DNA of 64,000 nucleotides. It comes from Sindora glabra. Taxonomy: Eukaryota; Streptophyta; Magnoliopsida; Fabales; Fabaceae. How positions within the stretch are numbered: the first letter of the stretch is position 1; each line of letters starts with the position of its first letter. The position numbers and the translations under genes are program-made. Shown piece after piece: positions 35,773 through 47,097 of this stretch. The DNA is taken from assembly GCA_020226215.1 (NCBI GenBank), contig CM035232.1, forward strand, positions 13,800,316 through 13,864,315, in the 5' to 3' direction. The notes beneath the pieces are model-generated. The model saw only the letters and a list, made by a program, of their open reading frames with translations, ran no database searches and had not been told where the DNA came from.

Positions 35773-38218
35773 ATGGCTGGTCAGCGTCGTGTTGTCACAC
35801 CTGGGCCCGATGACGAGTCCATTTTGTACTTACAGTCTAGACATATTTCACAGGCCATTTGGCTAGGCCATGTAAGTTTAGTAATCTATGGTTATGTAAT
35901 TTGTGATTTTTAAACCCTTACCACATTATGATTTGGTATTTTTGTTTTCAGGCGAATCAATTCCTCAGGTTATGATGTGTCGCACATGTGGATCGTCTCT
36001 TTGATCCACCAGTTGCCATTGTCCCATATCTTCAGCAGGTTGGATTCTACGGTGTCAGTCGTCTTGGACATGTTGAGTTGAATGCAGCGCTCGTTTCTAC
36101 ACTGGTTGAGCGATGGCGGCCAGAGACACACACTTTCCACACCACCTGAGGGGAATGCACAATTACACTACAAGATGTCGCCATCCGGCAGGGTTTACCA
36201 TGCGAGGGCATTCCTGTCTTCGGGTACACCGGATATGATTGGCAGGTGATGTGCGAGGATCTTCTTGGGATTATACCGCCTGATGAGTGTTTATAAGGGC
36301 AGCGCCTAAGCATCCCCTGGCTAGCAGCTAATTTTGGACACTTGCCAACTGATGCATATGACGAACAAATACAGCAATTTACGCATGCCTACATTTTAAG
36401 ACTCATCGGCCGATATCTCATGCCTGACACTTCAGGCTATAGAGTGTTGTTGATGTATCTACCCTTACTAGCAAACTTCGTTGACACTGGACGGTTCAGT
36501 TGGGGATCAGCGGTTCTTGCATGCCTGTACAGAGAATTATGCACGGCCACCAACCCTGACGAGGTAAACATCGATGGATGTTTGCATCTTCTATATCTAT
36601 GGGCGTGGGATCGATTTTCCACTCTAGCACCGATGCCACCTTTATATCCAGATCCCTGTCTAGACATTTACACTGTGCTGCCACCATTGGGCTTCAGGTG
36701 TGGGTCATTTTTATATTTTCATTTAATGTATTTCTCCTACTAGTATTAAATCATGCATAAAAAATAATATACATTTTACAACTCTCGCAGGTGGAAGAAT
36801 ACCGGATTGCTTTAGCGGCCTTCGACAAATGCCCTACGGCAATTCAGAATATTGCTTGATCAGATGAAGGCTGAAGAGGTTAATTATAGCTTGCTTTGTT
36901 GTATCTAAATTGATTGTCTCATATGTAGTTACATGCTTATTTATCTTTCATTTACTTAGTGCAGATTATTTGGCGGCCTTATGATATGGATAGTGTCCAG
37001 CAGCTTGTGCCTGAGTATTGCCTCATTTCACCTGATATATGGTTGGCTTCAGTCTCGATCATATGCTTCCACATCATGGAATGACACCATGCAGATCGTG
37101 TTCTTCGCCAGTTTGGTAGGCCGCAACCAATCCCATAGGAGCCATTCAATCTTAGTTCCTGTTATACCTTACAGCTTTGAGAAAAAACATCAAAGGATTG
37201 GCGGCAAGAACACAAGGTCTACATTAGTGCTTGGGATGCATGGCGAGCCACGCTTTCACTGACTGAGATGGAGACTGATGCTTTTCATCATAGCTCGGGC
37301 TACATGTCATGGTATTGGACACACACGAGACGATGGATTTATCTAGCTAGCAGTGGTCCAAGATTTGTGGTAATCATTTGTCCTTCATAATATAATTTAT
37401 AACTGCTTCAAAATATTATAATATAAATTGACACACTGTACTTATTTTTACTTATCATGTAGATCGATGTTGCTGAGAGACTACGCACGTTGAGCGTTGA
37501 GGATCCTCCAACTCTCGGGTACAAGTAATTTAGGGAGACAGTGGACCGGGATTATGATCGCATCTTGCGTGCATTGGGTGAGCATCGAGACATGATAGCT
37601 TCTCAGCCAACTCTTTCTGCAGATGAATTATCGAGACCACCCATCCCTGAGCCTAAGCGTGGTAGGAGGGCCCATGGCTTTATGTCTTTTAGGGATCCCA
37701 TTTTGCCAGGACCTGATGATGACTTCGACAGTGCACATTATGGTAATCGATCGATGCCACTGGCGGATGTCCCCTCCGGTTACGCCCTTCGCTCGATGCA
37801 GCCCGATGCAGGAGGTGCAGGTCCATCTACATACATGCCCTCATCACATTTCATGGCAGGTGGAGATGCTGGCCCATCATCGTTCTTCACGCCATCACCA
37901 TCACTCCCACACCAGCAAGTCCCGGGTTCTCTAACGGCGTTTTTATCTGAGCCACTTGCATTTACATCTGAGTACGCTAGTGGATCCACATCGCATCAGC
38001 AATAAGGATTTTTTACCCTACAAAATCCTATTCCACCATTTTACCCATCCAGCTCAGATTTAAACTCTCCACTTACCATGGGTCATGCCAATCCCACTCA
38101 AACAGACTCCGATGAGGGTGACAATGGAGATGAACAACAGCAATCCCTTGTTCAACGACAGCGACGAGCAAGGCGACGTCCTCGATGTGGGACTGGGAGT
38201 CATTACTTTGATAGCTGA
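35773..38218 (+). pseudogene. Plant mobile domain (PMD) protein pseudogene, MULE-borne
   Basis: Five exons can be read: 35773-35871, 35952-36697, 36791-36878, 36965-37369 and 37463-38218, all with GT-AG introns of 79-93 bp and consistent phase, for about 697 codons. Exons 1-4 form the PMD fold of the MAIN/MAIL1 family: VGFYGVSRLGHVELN, VERWRPETHTFH, DVAIRQGLPCEGIPVFGYTG, YLPLLANFVDTGRFSWGSAV, YLWAWDRF, LDQMKAEEIIWRPYD and DRVLRQFGRPQPIP. Exon 5 is a Pro/Ser/Gly-rich tail ending in Arg-rich RRARRRPRCGTGSHYF, a common end of transposon-borne PMD proteins. Nine premature stops are present (35973, 36147, 36294, 36813, 37082, 37136, 37178, 37526, 38003) but no frameshift. It lies 181 bp after the transposase on the same strand. 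Its role in transposition is unknown; host PMD proteins act in silencing and genome integrity. Confidence 0.92.
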
Positions 38219-39748
38219 TTATTTCAGTACTGTACAAAACTTTTATAGCTAATTTAATAATTTTATTCATTCATTCATTCTTCTGTACAGAATTAATTCT
38301 ATCTCATTTTTCATTTATCATAATGTTCAAATTTGTAAATAAACTACACAAATCGAATATTGTCTCCATACTTATCCATTAACTCAAACCATACGAAATA
38401 ATTAAGTTCATTCTTGATATTGTTAATTAAATTTTCTTACACATTTTTAAACACGACTTATAACACTATAAAATTTTATAGTTATCTTTTTTCCATATCA
38501 TTTAACAATTTATTTTTAAATTTTAATTAATTTTTTTATCACAATTTATGAGTTTTTTATTAACCCTAAAAATTATATGTCATAAAATGAAAATTAAGTA
38601 ACATGTTATAATATTGTGATTCTTACTTAAAACTTTCTTAGCAACATATTATCCTCATATATGTAAGTCTTTATAAATTAAGATCTATTACATTTTGATT
38701 TAAGACCCCTTACATTTTGATAAATAAGATTTAAAAATAAAATAAAAAAGAGTCACAGACTAAATTAGTATCGTTAATAATTTAATTAAGGGACCTAAAT
38801 AAAATAATTACAAATTTGACACATATTAAATAGAATAAAAAACCTTAATTTAAATAAAAAAATGACAATAGAATATATAATACTTTGTAATTTTTAAAAT
38901 TTTAATTATTCCAACTATCTTATCATATTTACTAATTTAATTATATTGTACATATATTGTATAATATTATGGGAGTTAATAAAATCATTATTTATTTTTA
39001 AGAACCTTCAATAATTAGTATAAGAGAAATATCTTATGTTTAAAATAATTAGAATGGATATAAATTGGGTTAAAATTAAAAATAAATTAAATAAGGGCCA
39101 CATATTAAAATTATGTAAAAATTTAATTAAAGAGGCTAAAATAAAATAAATAAAAGGTTAATACATGCTAAAAAATACAAAAAATTTTGAGACTGAAACA
39201 AATTAAATTATATAAAATAAAATAAATAAAAAGTTAGTATATTTTGAATAAAATGAAAAGTCCATGGTAGAATTAGAAATAAAAATCTATTCTTTTATAT
39301 AGTATGATAATTAATTTTTATTTCATCGCATAATTAAAAATAATCTTCTTTATTTTGTTTATATTTGTATCATTATAAAATTTATCAAAGTTAATAAAAA
39401 TTTTATTATCATTTATTTTATTATATTTTGCCTAAAATATATATTATGTAAAATTTATAAAGTAATTTTTAATATTATATTTACTACACTACCTTTAAAT
39501 TTATTTTTAATTAGATTTTATATATTATTAATACATTTTTATTAAACAAATTTATTTACAAGTATAAAAATTATTATTTATATAATTTTTTTAAAAAAAA
39601 TTATTTAAAAATAAAGTAAAGTTATTTTTATTAAATTAAAATAAAATTAATTTAAAATATTTTTTTTATTTAATTATTTTTATTATAATATATTTTATGA
39701 ATTAAAAAAATTATTTTTACTAAATTTTTTATTAAATTATTATTTTAT
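38219..39748. other. AT-rich 3' region of the MULE
   Basis: Extremely AT-rich, no open frame and no recognisable repeat array. It separates the PMD gene from the right TIR and probably contains its 3' UTR and polyadenylation signals (several aataaa-like words), which cannot be ranked. Confidence 0.5.
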
Positions 39749-39808
39749 TTTTTCGTAAAAATATTGTGCGCACAGTACGCACAATGTACAGTATTTTTAC
39801 GAAAAATC
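39749..39808. repeat. Small hairpin inside the right MULE end
   Basis: Left arm tttttcgtaaaaatattgtg and right arm cacaatgtacagtattttta plus cgaaaaa pair with one 7-base bulge (tgtacag) around gcgcacagtacgc. It lies about 12 bp inside the right TIR and has no equivalent at the left end. Confidence 0.8.
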
Positions 39809-39819
39809 ATGTCAAACAG

Positions 39820-39948
39820 TAATCAAGCCGTGACTTACTTTTTATTAAAAAAAACTTTAAATGTTTTAATAATTAGTTTTAGCGACGTAACAAATAGAGG
39901 ATTACTTTTCATACGTTAAGTTTTTTGCCAAAGGCCTTAGTCTTCAAC
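39820..39948 (-). repeat. MULE right terminal inverted repeat
   Basis: Reverse complement of the left TIR at 30214-30342, equal in length but diverged. The outer end is near gtcttcaac. Confidence 0.75.
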
Positions 39949-41204
39949 CAAAAAACCTACTCTGATACGGAAATTTTCCTGTATTTTTTAACATCATGTC
40001 AGTCACCAGAAACTGGCGTCCTGGGTTTGAATAAGGTTAGCTCGCACGTGAGTTCAGTGGGAGTGAGTTTGAAGTCCTGATAATGCAATTAATTTTATAT
40101 TTCATATAGAGAGAGATTCATGCATATTTTATATTAATAAATTTTATTTTTTTAATTTATATTTAAATGATATAAAAAAATTAATTTTATTATATTTTTT
40201 CTTCTTTTTTTTCATAATTAAATATAATTTTTTTATTTTTTTTATTTTCTCTTCTAACCATCAAGTATATCTAAAAAAATGATTTTTCCCTATTTTTCTT
40301 TCTTTTCCAATTTTATTTTTTTTATTTTCTATTCTAGTCAAGCAAAGGTTAAGTGGTTTGTGTTGAGGAATGGGAAACCATTCGGAAAATTTATGTTCGG
40401 AGTCTGACTCACTTCATTGAGGGGAGAATCAAAGTCCCATAGGCTGTACTATTGATTGGTTTAGCCAAGTTTAGATACCCAAAGTCCAAGTATCAAACCG
40501 AAAACAACTCACCAAATCTCAAAAAGGAAGTTGTTGTGGGAAGAGGGAGAGCATCTCGGTGGACTGTCAACGAGCTTGAATGCTTGAAGGGTGAGTTGAA
40601 AAGGATAGCACTGCGATGGCTGAGACGCTTTAGCTCAGATAAAAGGGACGTAAGTTGCAACGTTCGGCCGAAAGAGCCAATGACACAAGGCGCATGCAGC
40701 AGTCACTGGCCTGAGTACGTATACTATCTTTTACCCACAATACTAGTATGGATTGAAATGTGTATGGAGTTCAAGGGTTCCCTTTTTTTTATTTTTTTTC
40801 TGGGGTTTCTTGGAAAATATGTTTTATTGACATTTTTATAAAATTCTAAAATAATACAAAACATTTTATTTATTTAATATTATATGTGAGAAGTGTTGCA
40901 TAAATATAATCATTTTTTTATAAAACAAAGTTATATGTAATAAAAGTAAAATTTAAAATTAAAATTAAATTTTTTTATATTCATTAAATTAATTTTTATA
41001 AATTTTTTTTTATTTTTATTTATTTACGTTCTTAATTTATATTTAAAGTTTAATTTTAAATTCTATTTTCATTACATATATTATTAATATTTTTCTATAG
41101 CAGAAAATTTTTTTCGCATATATTATGAAATCATGCGTTATTTTGTCAAGAAAGGCACATGGATAGTATAAAAATTCTTTACTTTTATGCCAAAAAGCAG
41201 CTTT
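39949..41204. other. Region right of the MULE; unidentified moderate-GC island
   Basis: 40380-40720 is less AT-rich and contains a 129-codon plus-strand frame (40452-40841) whose middle reads VVVGRGRASRWTVNELECLK. I do not recognise it. The last third runs into T-rich DNA and looks spurious, so it may be an exon-like fragment. 40130-40350 ends in 'ctagtcaagcaaag', resembling the end of the MITE at 44.3 kb. Confidence 0.35.
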
Positions 41205-42493
41205 ATAATATGTTTGGCTGGAGGTGAAATTGAAAGGAAAAGAAAATGAAAGTGAAAAAAGATAGAGGAAGAAGAAAGTGGAGATAAAAAGAATTTATTT
41301 TGAGATTTTTGGAATGGGTGAAAATGAAAAAAAAGAAAGAGTGAAGTCGATTTCCTTTATTTGAAATGAGTGAAAATAGGAGAGGAAAAAAATGTGATTG
41401 AATCAAATAACCAAAATGCCTTTACAGTATATATTTAGGAGATAATTATAATATTAATTCATTAAACTTAATTACAGATTAATAATATACTAATAAAATA
41501 ATTTTTAAAAATTATATATTTAAATTAATAATTTTTAAATAACTTAATTAAATATTATATGAGTCCAAATTACCACAAAAATATTATTAGAATAATATTT
41601 GACCACATATATATTTACGATGTTAATAAACTTATTCATAATCTTATGATCAAGCTTCCAAAATTAAATGATGATTTATTGGTTGGCATTATAAATAGGA
41701 ATTAACAATGTACTAATTAGTTGGTTTTAGATCTTTATTCAAAATTTATGAAATAATAATGAATTTTTAAAGTATATTTTCAATATATATTTTTATTAAA
41801 TATTATGTGGATTCAAAATCTGGCTATTTGAAAGACATCTGTTTGCTTGTCATATTTTAATTTGTGAAGTTCGATAAATGTAATAGTAAACATTAGGCAT
41901 TTTCCAATTATCTGTAAGCCAATATTCTAATAATTATAATTTACTGTCAGTAATAATTTAATATTGGCTATAAAAACTTCCCCAAACATGAATATAGGCA
42001 TCAATTTGGACAAATTTGTGAAACAATCAAGTAGTTGCAATGTCAAATTTTTGAGGAAAAAATAAATTAATTTTTTTATGGAATGAATCAAATTTATGAA
42101 AAAATCGGGTTTGGATTAAGTTTTTAACTCCATTGTGCGACCCTAATTTTCGCTTCCAATAGTTTGTTGTCCGCAACTTCTCCTTCGCATCACTGCTTCT
42201 CAAGGGAGGCAGATCGAGATGGAGAATGTGACCATATTGTTGTAGTAGAAGTTCAGAAGTGGGGGCAAGGGCAGTAGGGGAAATTCTGCAATCCTGCTCC
42301 TCTTTCATTGGATTTACCCATCATTTTGGAGGAAGAAATTCTCATTGTAGGGCCCATCCGATTTTTCACCTTCATTTTATGCCTGCCCTTTATTTTCACC
42401 CTTCAACTAAATAATGTAAAACTACCGTTTCACCTCTAATTTCACCACTCCTTTTTACTCTACCCCCATTTCACCTGTTCTAAACAAAGCATT
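41205..42493. mobile_element. Non-autonomous TIR element, copy A
   Basis: The left end reads tgtttggctggaggtgaaat and the reverse complement of the right end reads gctttgtttagaacaggtga then aatgggg, a TIR of about 30 bp with core AGGTGAAA. The inner left 200 bp is purine-rich and aligns with the left part of copy B (both contain 'tggaatg.gtgaaaatga' and end near 'gagtcaaat.a'). The 3' 150 bp also matches copy B. No transposase frame; minus-strand frames are low-complexity. Confidence 0.65.
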
Positions 42494-43922
42494 AAGGTTT
42501 ATTTTGCTAGAGGTGAAAATGGAGAGGAAAAAAATTAGAAGTGAAAGGAAATGGAGGGAGAAATAATTAAAGGTGAAAGAATTTTTATTTGATTTGTTTG
42601 GAATGAGTGAAAATGAGAAAAGAAGTAAATATGAGTGAAATTGATTTCTTTTATTTGGAATGAATAAAAATTGAAAGGAAAGAAAATGGAATTGAGTCAA
42701 ATTACTATAATATCCTTATTTAGTAAAAATACAAATAATTGATGATAATAGTTTATTTTGAAAAAAATGATTATATATAATTTATTTTATATTTGATGAT
42801 ATTAATAAGTAATTAATTATACATAATTTATTTTTATTTTGATGATGAATGAAATAAAAAATTTTAATACAAAAAAGTATAATAAAAATTACTATTTTTT
42901 TTAATCTTGTTAATTTGATTATTTGTAGAAAAAGATATATATCATATTATTTAACTATTTAATACACACACATATATATTATTATTTCATATGAATAATT
43001 TATTATATATTTTAATTATATATATATATTCATTCAATTATACCTAATTTTTCGGTTAAAAATTAACAATAACATTCATATAGTAATTTCAGACAGAACT
43101 TAGATGTATTCCTTTTACTTCAATATAAAAATATTACGAAAAAAATGGATAAATTGAAGAACTGTGCATTTTCATCTCATTTGAAATTCCAAATTTTCAA
43201 CATGTAATATCTGTCATTGTATATTTTAACAAAAAGAAGGAGGAGGAATTACTAACAAGTTAATTCTTCAAAAATAAAATAAAAAATTTAATATCATGGA
43301 TTGGGTTAGGTCTGATTTGGGTATCTGATAAAGTCAAATCAGGATTGATCTAATTTAGAACGGAATGTTTTCAGATCCATTGATCGACGATTATTTTTGC
43401 TACTCTCAGCCCATCAACCACCAGTAAATCAGAGACAACAATTACCCATTTTGCTTGAACCCCTTCTGGCCACTAGCTTCCCACCACGAACGACCATTTT
43501 TGCCGCGAAGCATTCCTCAACACCCCTATCAATTTTTTTTAGCAACAACAAAACACATATGAAATACAATGAGAAGTATAGAAAATATTTGATCAAAGTT
43601 CCATCAAGAGGGCATAGTGGCAAGAGCCGTGATTGCACACAAATGGAGTAGAGAGTTGTGGGAGAGAAGGAGGACGATTGCAAAACACTTAAAGGACAAC
43701 AACAGATGAAAATGAGGATGGATGTTTTCCTTTTCATTGCAATTTCACTCCAAAATGAGGGAGGATATTTATGCTGGAGCCCCACATCTTTTTACTATTA
43801 CCATTTCATCCCCTTGCAATTTTTTCGCTTAATCAAACAGGTAAAATTTACGTTTTCACTCCTATTTTTACCTTATCACTTTCTTTCCTCCTCTCATTTC
43901 ACCCGTTTCAAATAATGTATTA
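42490..43922. mobile_element. Non-autonomous TIR element, copy B, abutting copy A
   Basis: The left end aaggtttattttgctagagg then tgaaaatgg starts directly where copy A stops. The right end (reverse complement acattatttgaaacgggtga then aatgagagg) closes the TIR. Left and right subterminal regions match copy A; the middle (43380-43650) differs and carries short frames of no recognisable family, which could be captured host DNA. Confidence 0.65.
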
Positions 43923-44111
43923 CTCATCCCGCAAAAGCGGCAGAACAGGTGGAGGCTACCTTTTTTTTTTTCCTTTTGTTTTATTAGTTAGCCGGCGTAG
44001 CAGATTCATTAATTTGATTTATTCAAAGAGATCAGGAGCGATATATATTCTTTAGTCAAAGCAAATGGTTGTCCTTGAAATTTTTGTGTGCGAGATGGGT
44101 GCTTGCCCGAT

Positions 44112-44310
44112 GCCTGTGGAAAAATGGGAGGAAAGAAAGGAAAAATTGAAAGTTAATTGAAATAAGAAATGGGAAAAAGAGAAATGTTAAAATTTTAATG
44201 TTTAAAAATAATATAATATATTTTTTCTTCATTTTCCTTCAAAATAAATAAAAGAATATTTTGAAATTGAAACCTTTCATTATTTTTCTTTCCTCCCAGT
44301 CAAGCAAGAA
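44112..44310. mobile_element. Short MITE with 20-bp inverted ends
   Basis: Left tgggaggaaagaaaggaaaa and right tatttttctttcctccca are inverted repeats of each other about 175 bp apart. The interior is AT-rich and non-coding. No clear target duplication. Confidence 0.65.
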
Positions 44311-44699
44311 ATTAACTTAGTGATCATGATCGCAGACGAATTTTTATATATTTTAATTATATTATATATATATATTTAATTATGCTTAGTAAATTACGAA
44401 TAATTGATAAATAAATGAATAAATTAGTAATTAATTTTCCTACTTTTTAAGTATTATTTTAAAAAATTACTCATATTTAACTATTTTTTCAAAAATTAAA
44501 AATATTTTTATTATTTTTTAATGTTATTTTATGATTTAAATAAATATTTAATAATTTTATTTATTCAATAATTTTTAATAAAAATATATTATTAAATTAT
44601 AATACATATCTTTTAAATTTAAAATTATTTATTATTTATTAATTTTTACATTAATTTAAAATAACATTTAAAAGAGCATAATGGGAGGAATATTGTTGG

Positions 44700-47095
44700 T
44701 TTATTACCGTAACAGAGGGCACGTTACACGAAATATATGAGCATTTTTGACGTGATGAGAAGAAATTATTGTTAAAGACGCGTTACCAAGGCAAACCCGC
44801 CCGCCCCCCTCGCAGAGTGTAACGGCGAGTGAGAAACCTGAGAGGAGACATCATTAATAATAGCATTTATTAATCGGAGGGAATAGTGTCTGAAAGCCTA
44901 TTGTCGCATACGTTTGTACAGCTAATACGTAGTTGAGAAAACAAGAACGAATTGCACTGCCAGTTACAGTAATTGGCAGTATACGTACCTTCATAATTAT
45001 AGTTGTTTATTGTTTTATGCGTAGCTGCTGTAGCTGTAGCTGTAGCTCTATGCTCTCCTCAGTATCTTATACTTCATTCACAGATTTTGTTCCCTTTGAT
45101 TTCCGTTAATTTCGTCCCCTTCCTGCGGATTTGTTCAAAAGCCCAAATGTAAAATAGCACCACTGAGGAAACTAGGTTCACTTCGCTTCCTGTTTACGTC
45201 TGTTTCCTCTTTTCTGGCTGGGCTGCGCTGCATTACAAGCCTTCTTAATTGATTTGGTGCCAAAGTCTGCAGGACACTAGCTATCTGGTAAAGCGCACTA
45301 TATACTCTCTCTCTTTATCTCTCTAGAGGGGAGAAAATGCTTCGTGATTATTGGTTTCAGGCTTTCAGCTTGAGTTTCTGCAAAGAAAGATTTTATGTAC
45401 ATATATATATGTTGTACTGTTACATCTTTTTCAGACTTTCTTTGTGGCTGATAACAACCAGTTCTTGGAATAGAGTCCCTCAAAAGATACCATGCTGCAA
45501 GTGCAAGGTACCGAAAAACACGAATCTGCATTTTCTCCCCTGCATGTCAGTTGCCTGTTCATTTATATTTTCTTTGTGTCTTCAGTCTTTCTCATTTTCT
45601 GGGTTGTTTCCGCTAGCTAGTAAGCTATCTTGGTGATTGAATTTTAATGGTGTTGAATTTCACCTATATTGAAAATGTTTCGATGACTTTTAAGGTATTT
45701 TGATATATTTTAGGTTTTCTAATTTCGAAACTGGATTTTGCCGTTTATAGAAATTTCATAGTGTTAGAAAATGGTTTGTGTCAAAATTTCAAGAATATTA
45801 CAAATGCATTAGTACGGACAAGATATTCCTTGTGAACATTGAGGAACGATAGGTATTTTGTCTACGTTTAATGGCCTTCTGGAATTATTGTAAGAACAAA
45901 TATCAAAGCCACAGAAAAGGGGTCAAGATTGAAGATTAGATTAGGTCCGCTGAAGAAAAACCACTAGTACCGCTGATGCACTGCTTTTCTTGCGCTAATT
46001 CAATTTGCTTTGCTTATCAAAAGAGGAGGAGGTCATCTTCTCTCTGCACTGTGTTTTGCCTGTTGCGTTCCAGCCAGCCAGAGCCCCTTGTTCGTCCCTG
46101 TTCTCTTGCCTATCATCCATGTTTACTAGGGTTTTTCCTGGAGTTATCTGAACACTGTTCATTTTCTATTTCTAGGGCTTCCTGGAGTTCATAGGAAGAA
46201 CAATTCTCTCTGCCTCTCCATATCTGCAAAACTTAGGGTTCCTCTTGTGTCCGATTTCAGGATCTGGATATTCTCTTCTCTAGCTTTCTGCCTGTTTTCT
46301 CCAGTAAATATTTTAGCAATCAAAGTCCAGAGAAAGTCAGATAGGTTTTGAATTGTTTTAAATGTAAGTGATAAATCTTCGAAATCAATAGCAGTAGTGC
46401 GATATCTTCAGTATTTTTTTCTTTTAAATCCTGGGTTAAATACTTGGAATATTGTACTTTTTGGGTTCGGAAATTTGTGTAAATATCTGGGGTTTCTTTT
46501 ACTGGATTTTGTCTTGTGTCATATTTATTCCCTGCTTGCTTAATCAACAACCACAAAGAAACATTCCTGCTGTTGCTATGGTTGGATCTTTCTATCTGAC
46601 GATTTAGAAAATTCACCGAGAGCTGCCAGTACTCTGCGATCTGCACTCTAGAATATTCTAGGGTTCATTTCCCGTTTAGTTTTATAATTGTGTACGTTAT
46701 TTAGTTTCATAGTAGTCGGGACTTCTTCAATTCATCACATGGTAACGGTAATGTGGCCGCAAATGGTTAGAAATTTTGTATTTAGCGTCACAGATCTCTA
46801 ACGAACTGGGCAGATTTTGGTTGTACCCGTTTGTGAATACTTGGATCTGATCCAAAATTTAGGGCATGGGTCCCCTTTTCTCTTTTGAAAAATTTTCTCT
46901 GTGCTTCCTTGAAACATTGAATAATTTTCCTTCAATTCTTTTTTCCGTAGAGGAGTAGCATAGAAATTTTCCTGCTTTGAGGATCCTGCTGCAAGGAAAC
47001 CGCGGAGAGAAAGTAGAAACCTTCCAATGGAAATTCCTTGATTTCTTTCCCTTTTCTTTTCTAAGGAGGATTGACTCGAGCGGTTGCCCGTCTCC
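44700..47095 (+). promoter_or_regulatory. Promoter and 5'-leader-like island without a coding sequence
   Basis: Much less AT-rich than its surroundings. It includes a C-rich block (cgcccgcccccctcgcag at about 44800), GTAGCT-type hexamer repeats (45020-45050), a TATA-like 'ctatatact' at about 45297 followed by a CT repeat, C/T-rich leader-like segments (46180-46310) and donor-like 'gtgcaaggtacc' at 45505. Plant genes with long spliced 5' UTRs look like this. Frames of 70-137 codons on both strands show no family, so no protein is claimed. The sequence runs into the dispersed repeat at 47.1 kb, so a body may have been lost or lie beyond repeats. No other specific assignment is possible. Confidence 0.3.
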
Positions 47096-47097
47096 TG

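Larger units (their letters stand above)
30214..39948 (+). mobile_element. Mutator-like element (MULE) carrying a plant mobile domain gene
   Basis: Two inverted terminal segments of about 129 bp (30214-30342 and 39820-39948) bracket a leader region, a mudrA-like transposase (33114-35591) and a PMD gene (35773-38218) on the same strand. Matching TIR blocks are aaggccttggcaaa versus aaggcctttggcaaa, gcgtcgttaaaac versus acgtcgctaaaac, and aatcacggact versus agtcacggctt. The GC content of both genes contrasts with the very AT-rich leader and 3' region. The expected 9-bp target duplication was not found with these ends; either the ends are slightly off or it has decayed. Size is about 9.7 kb. Confidence 0.85.

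Noticed and set aside
39990..40085. tRNA-derived SINE head (ggtttgaat-like B box near 40025)
   Set aside because: No matching A box at proper spacing and no 3' tail or duplicate copy in the window.
43429..43785. 118-codon minus-strand frame in TIR element copy B
   Set aside because: Low-complexity hydrophobic and no family resemblance; the matching part of copy A is not open in this frame.
45974..45994. gatgcactgcttttcttgc resembles miR408
   Set aside because: Several mismatches to the conserved miRNA and no complementary arm within a few hundred bases.
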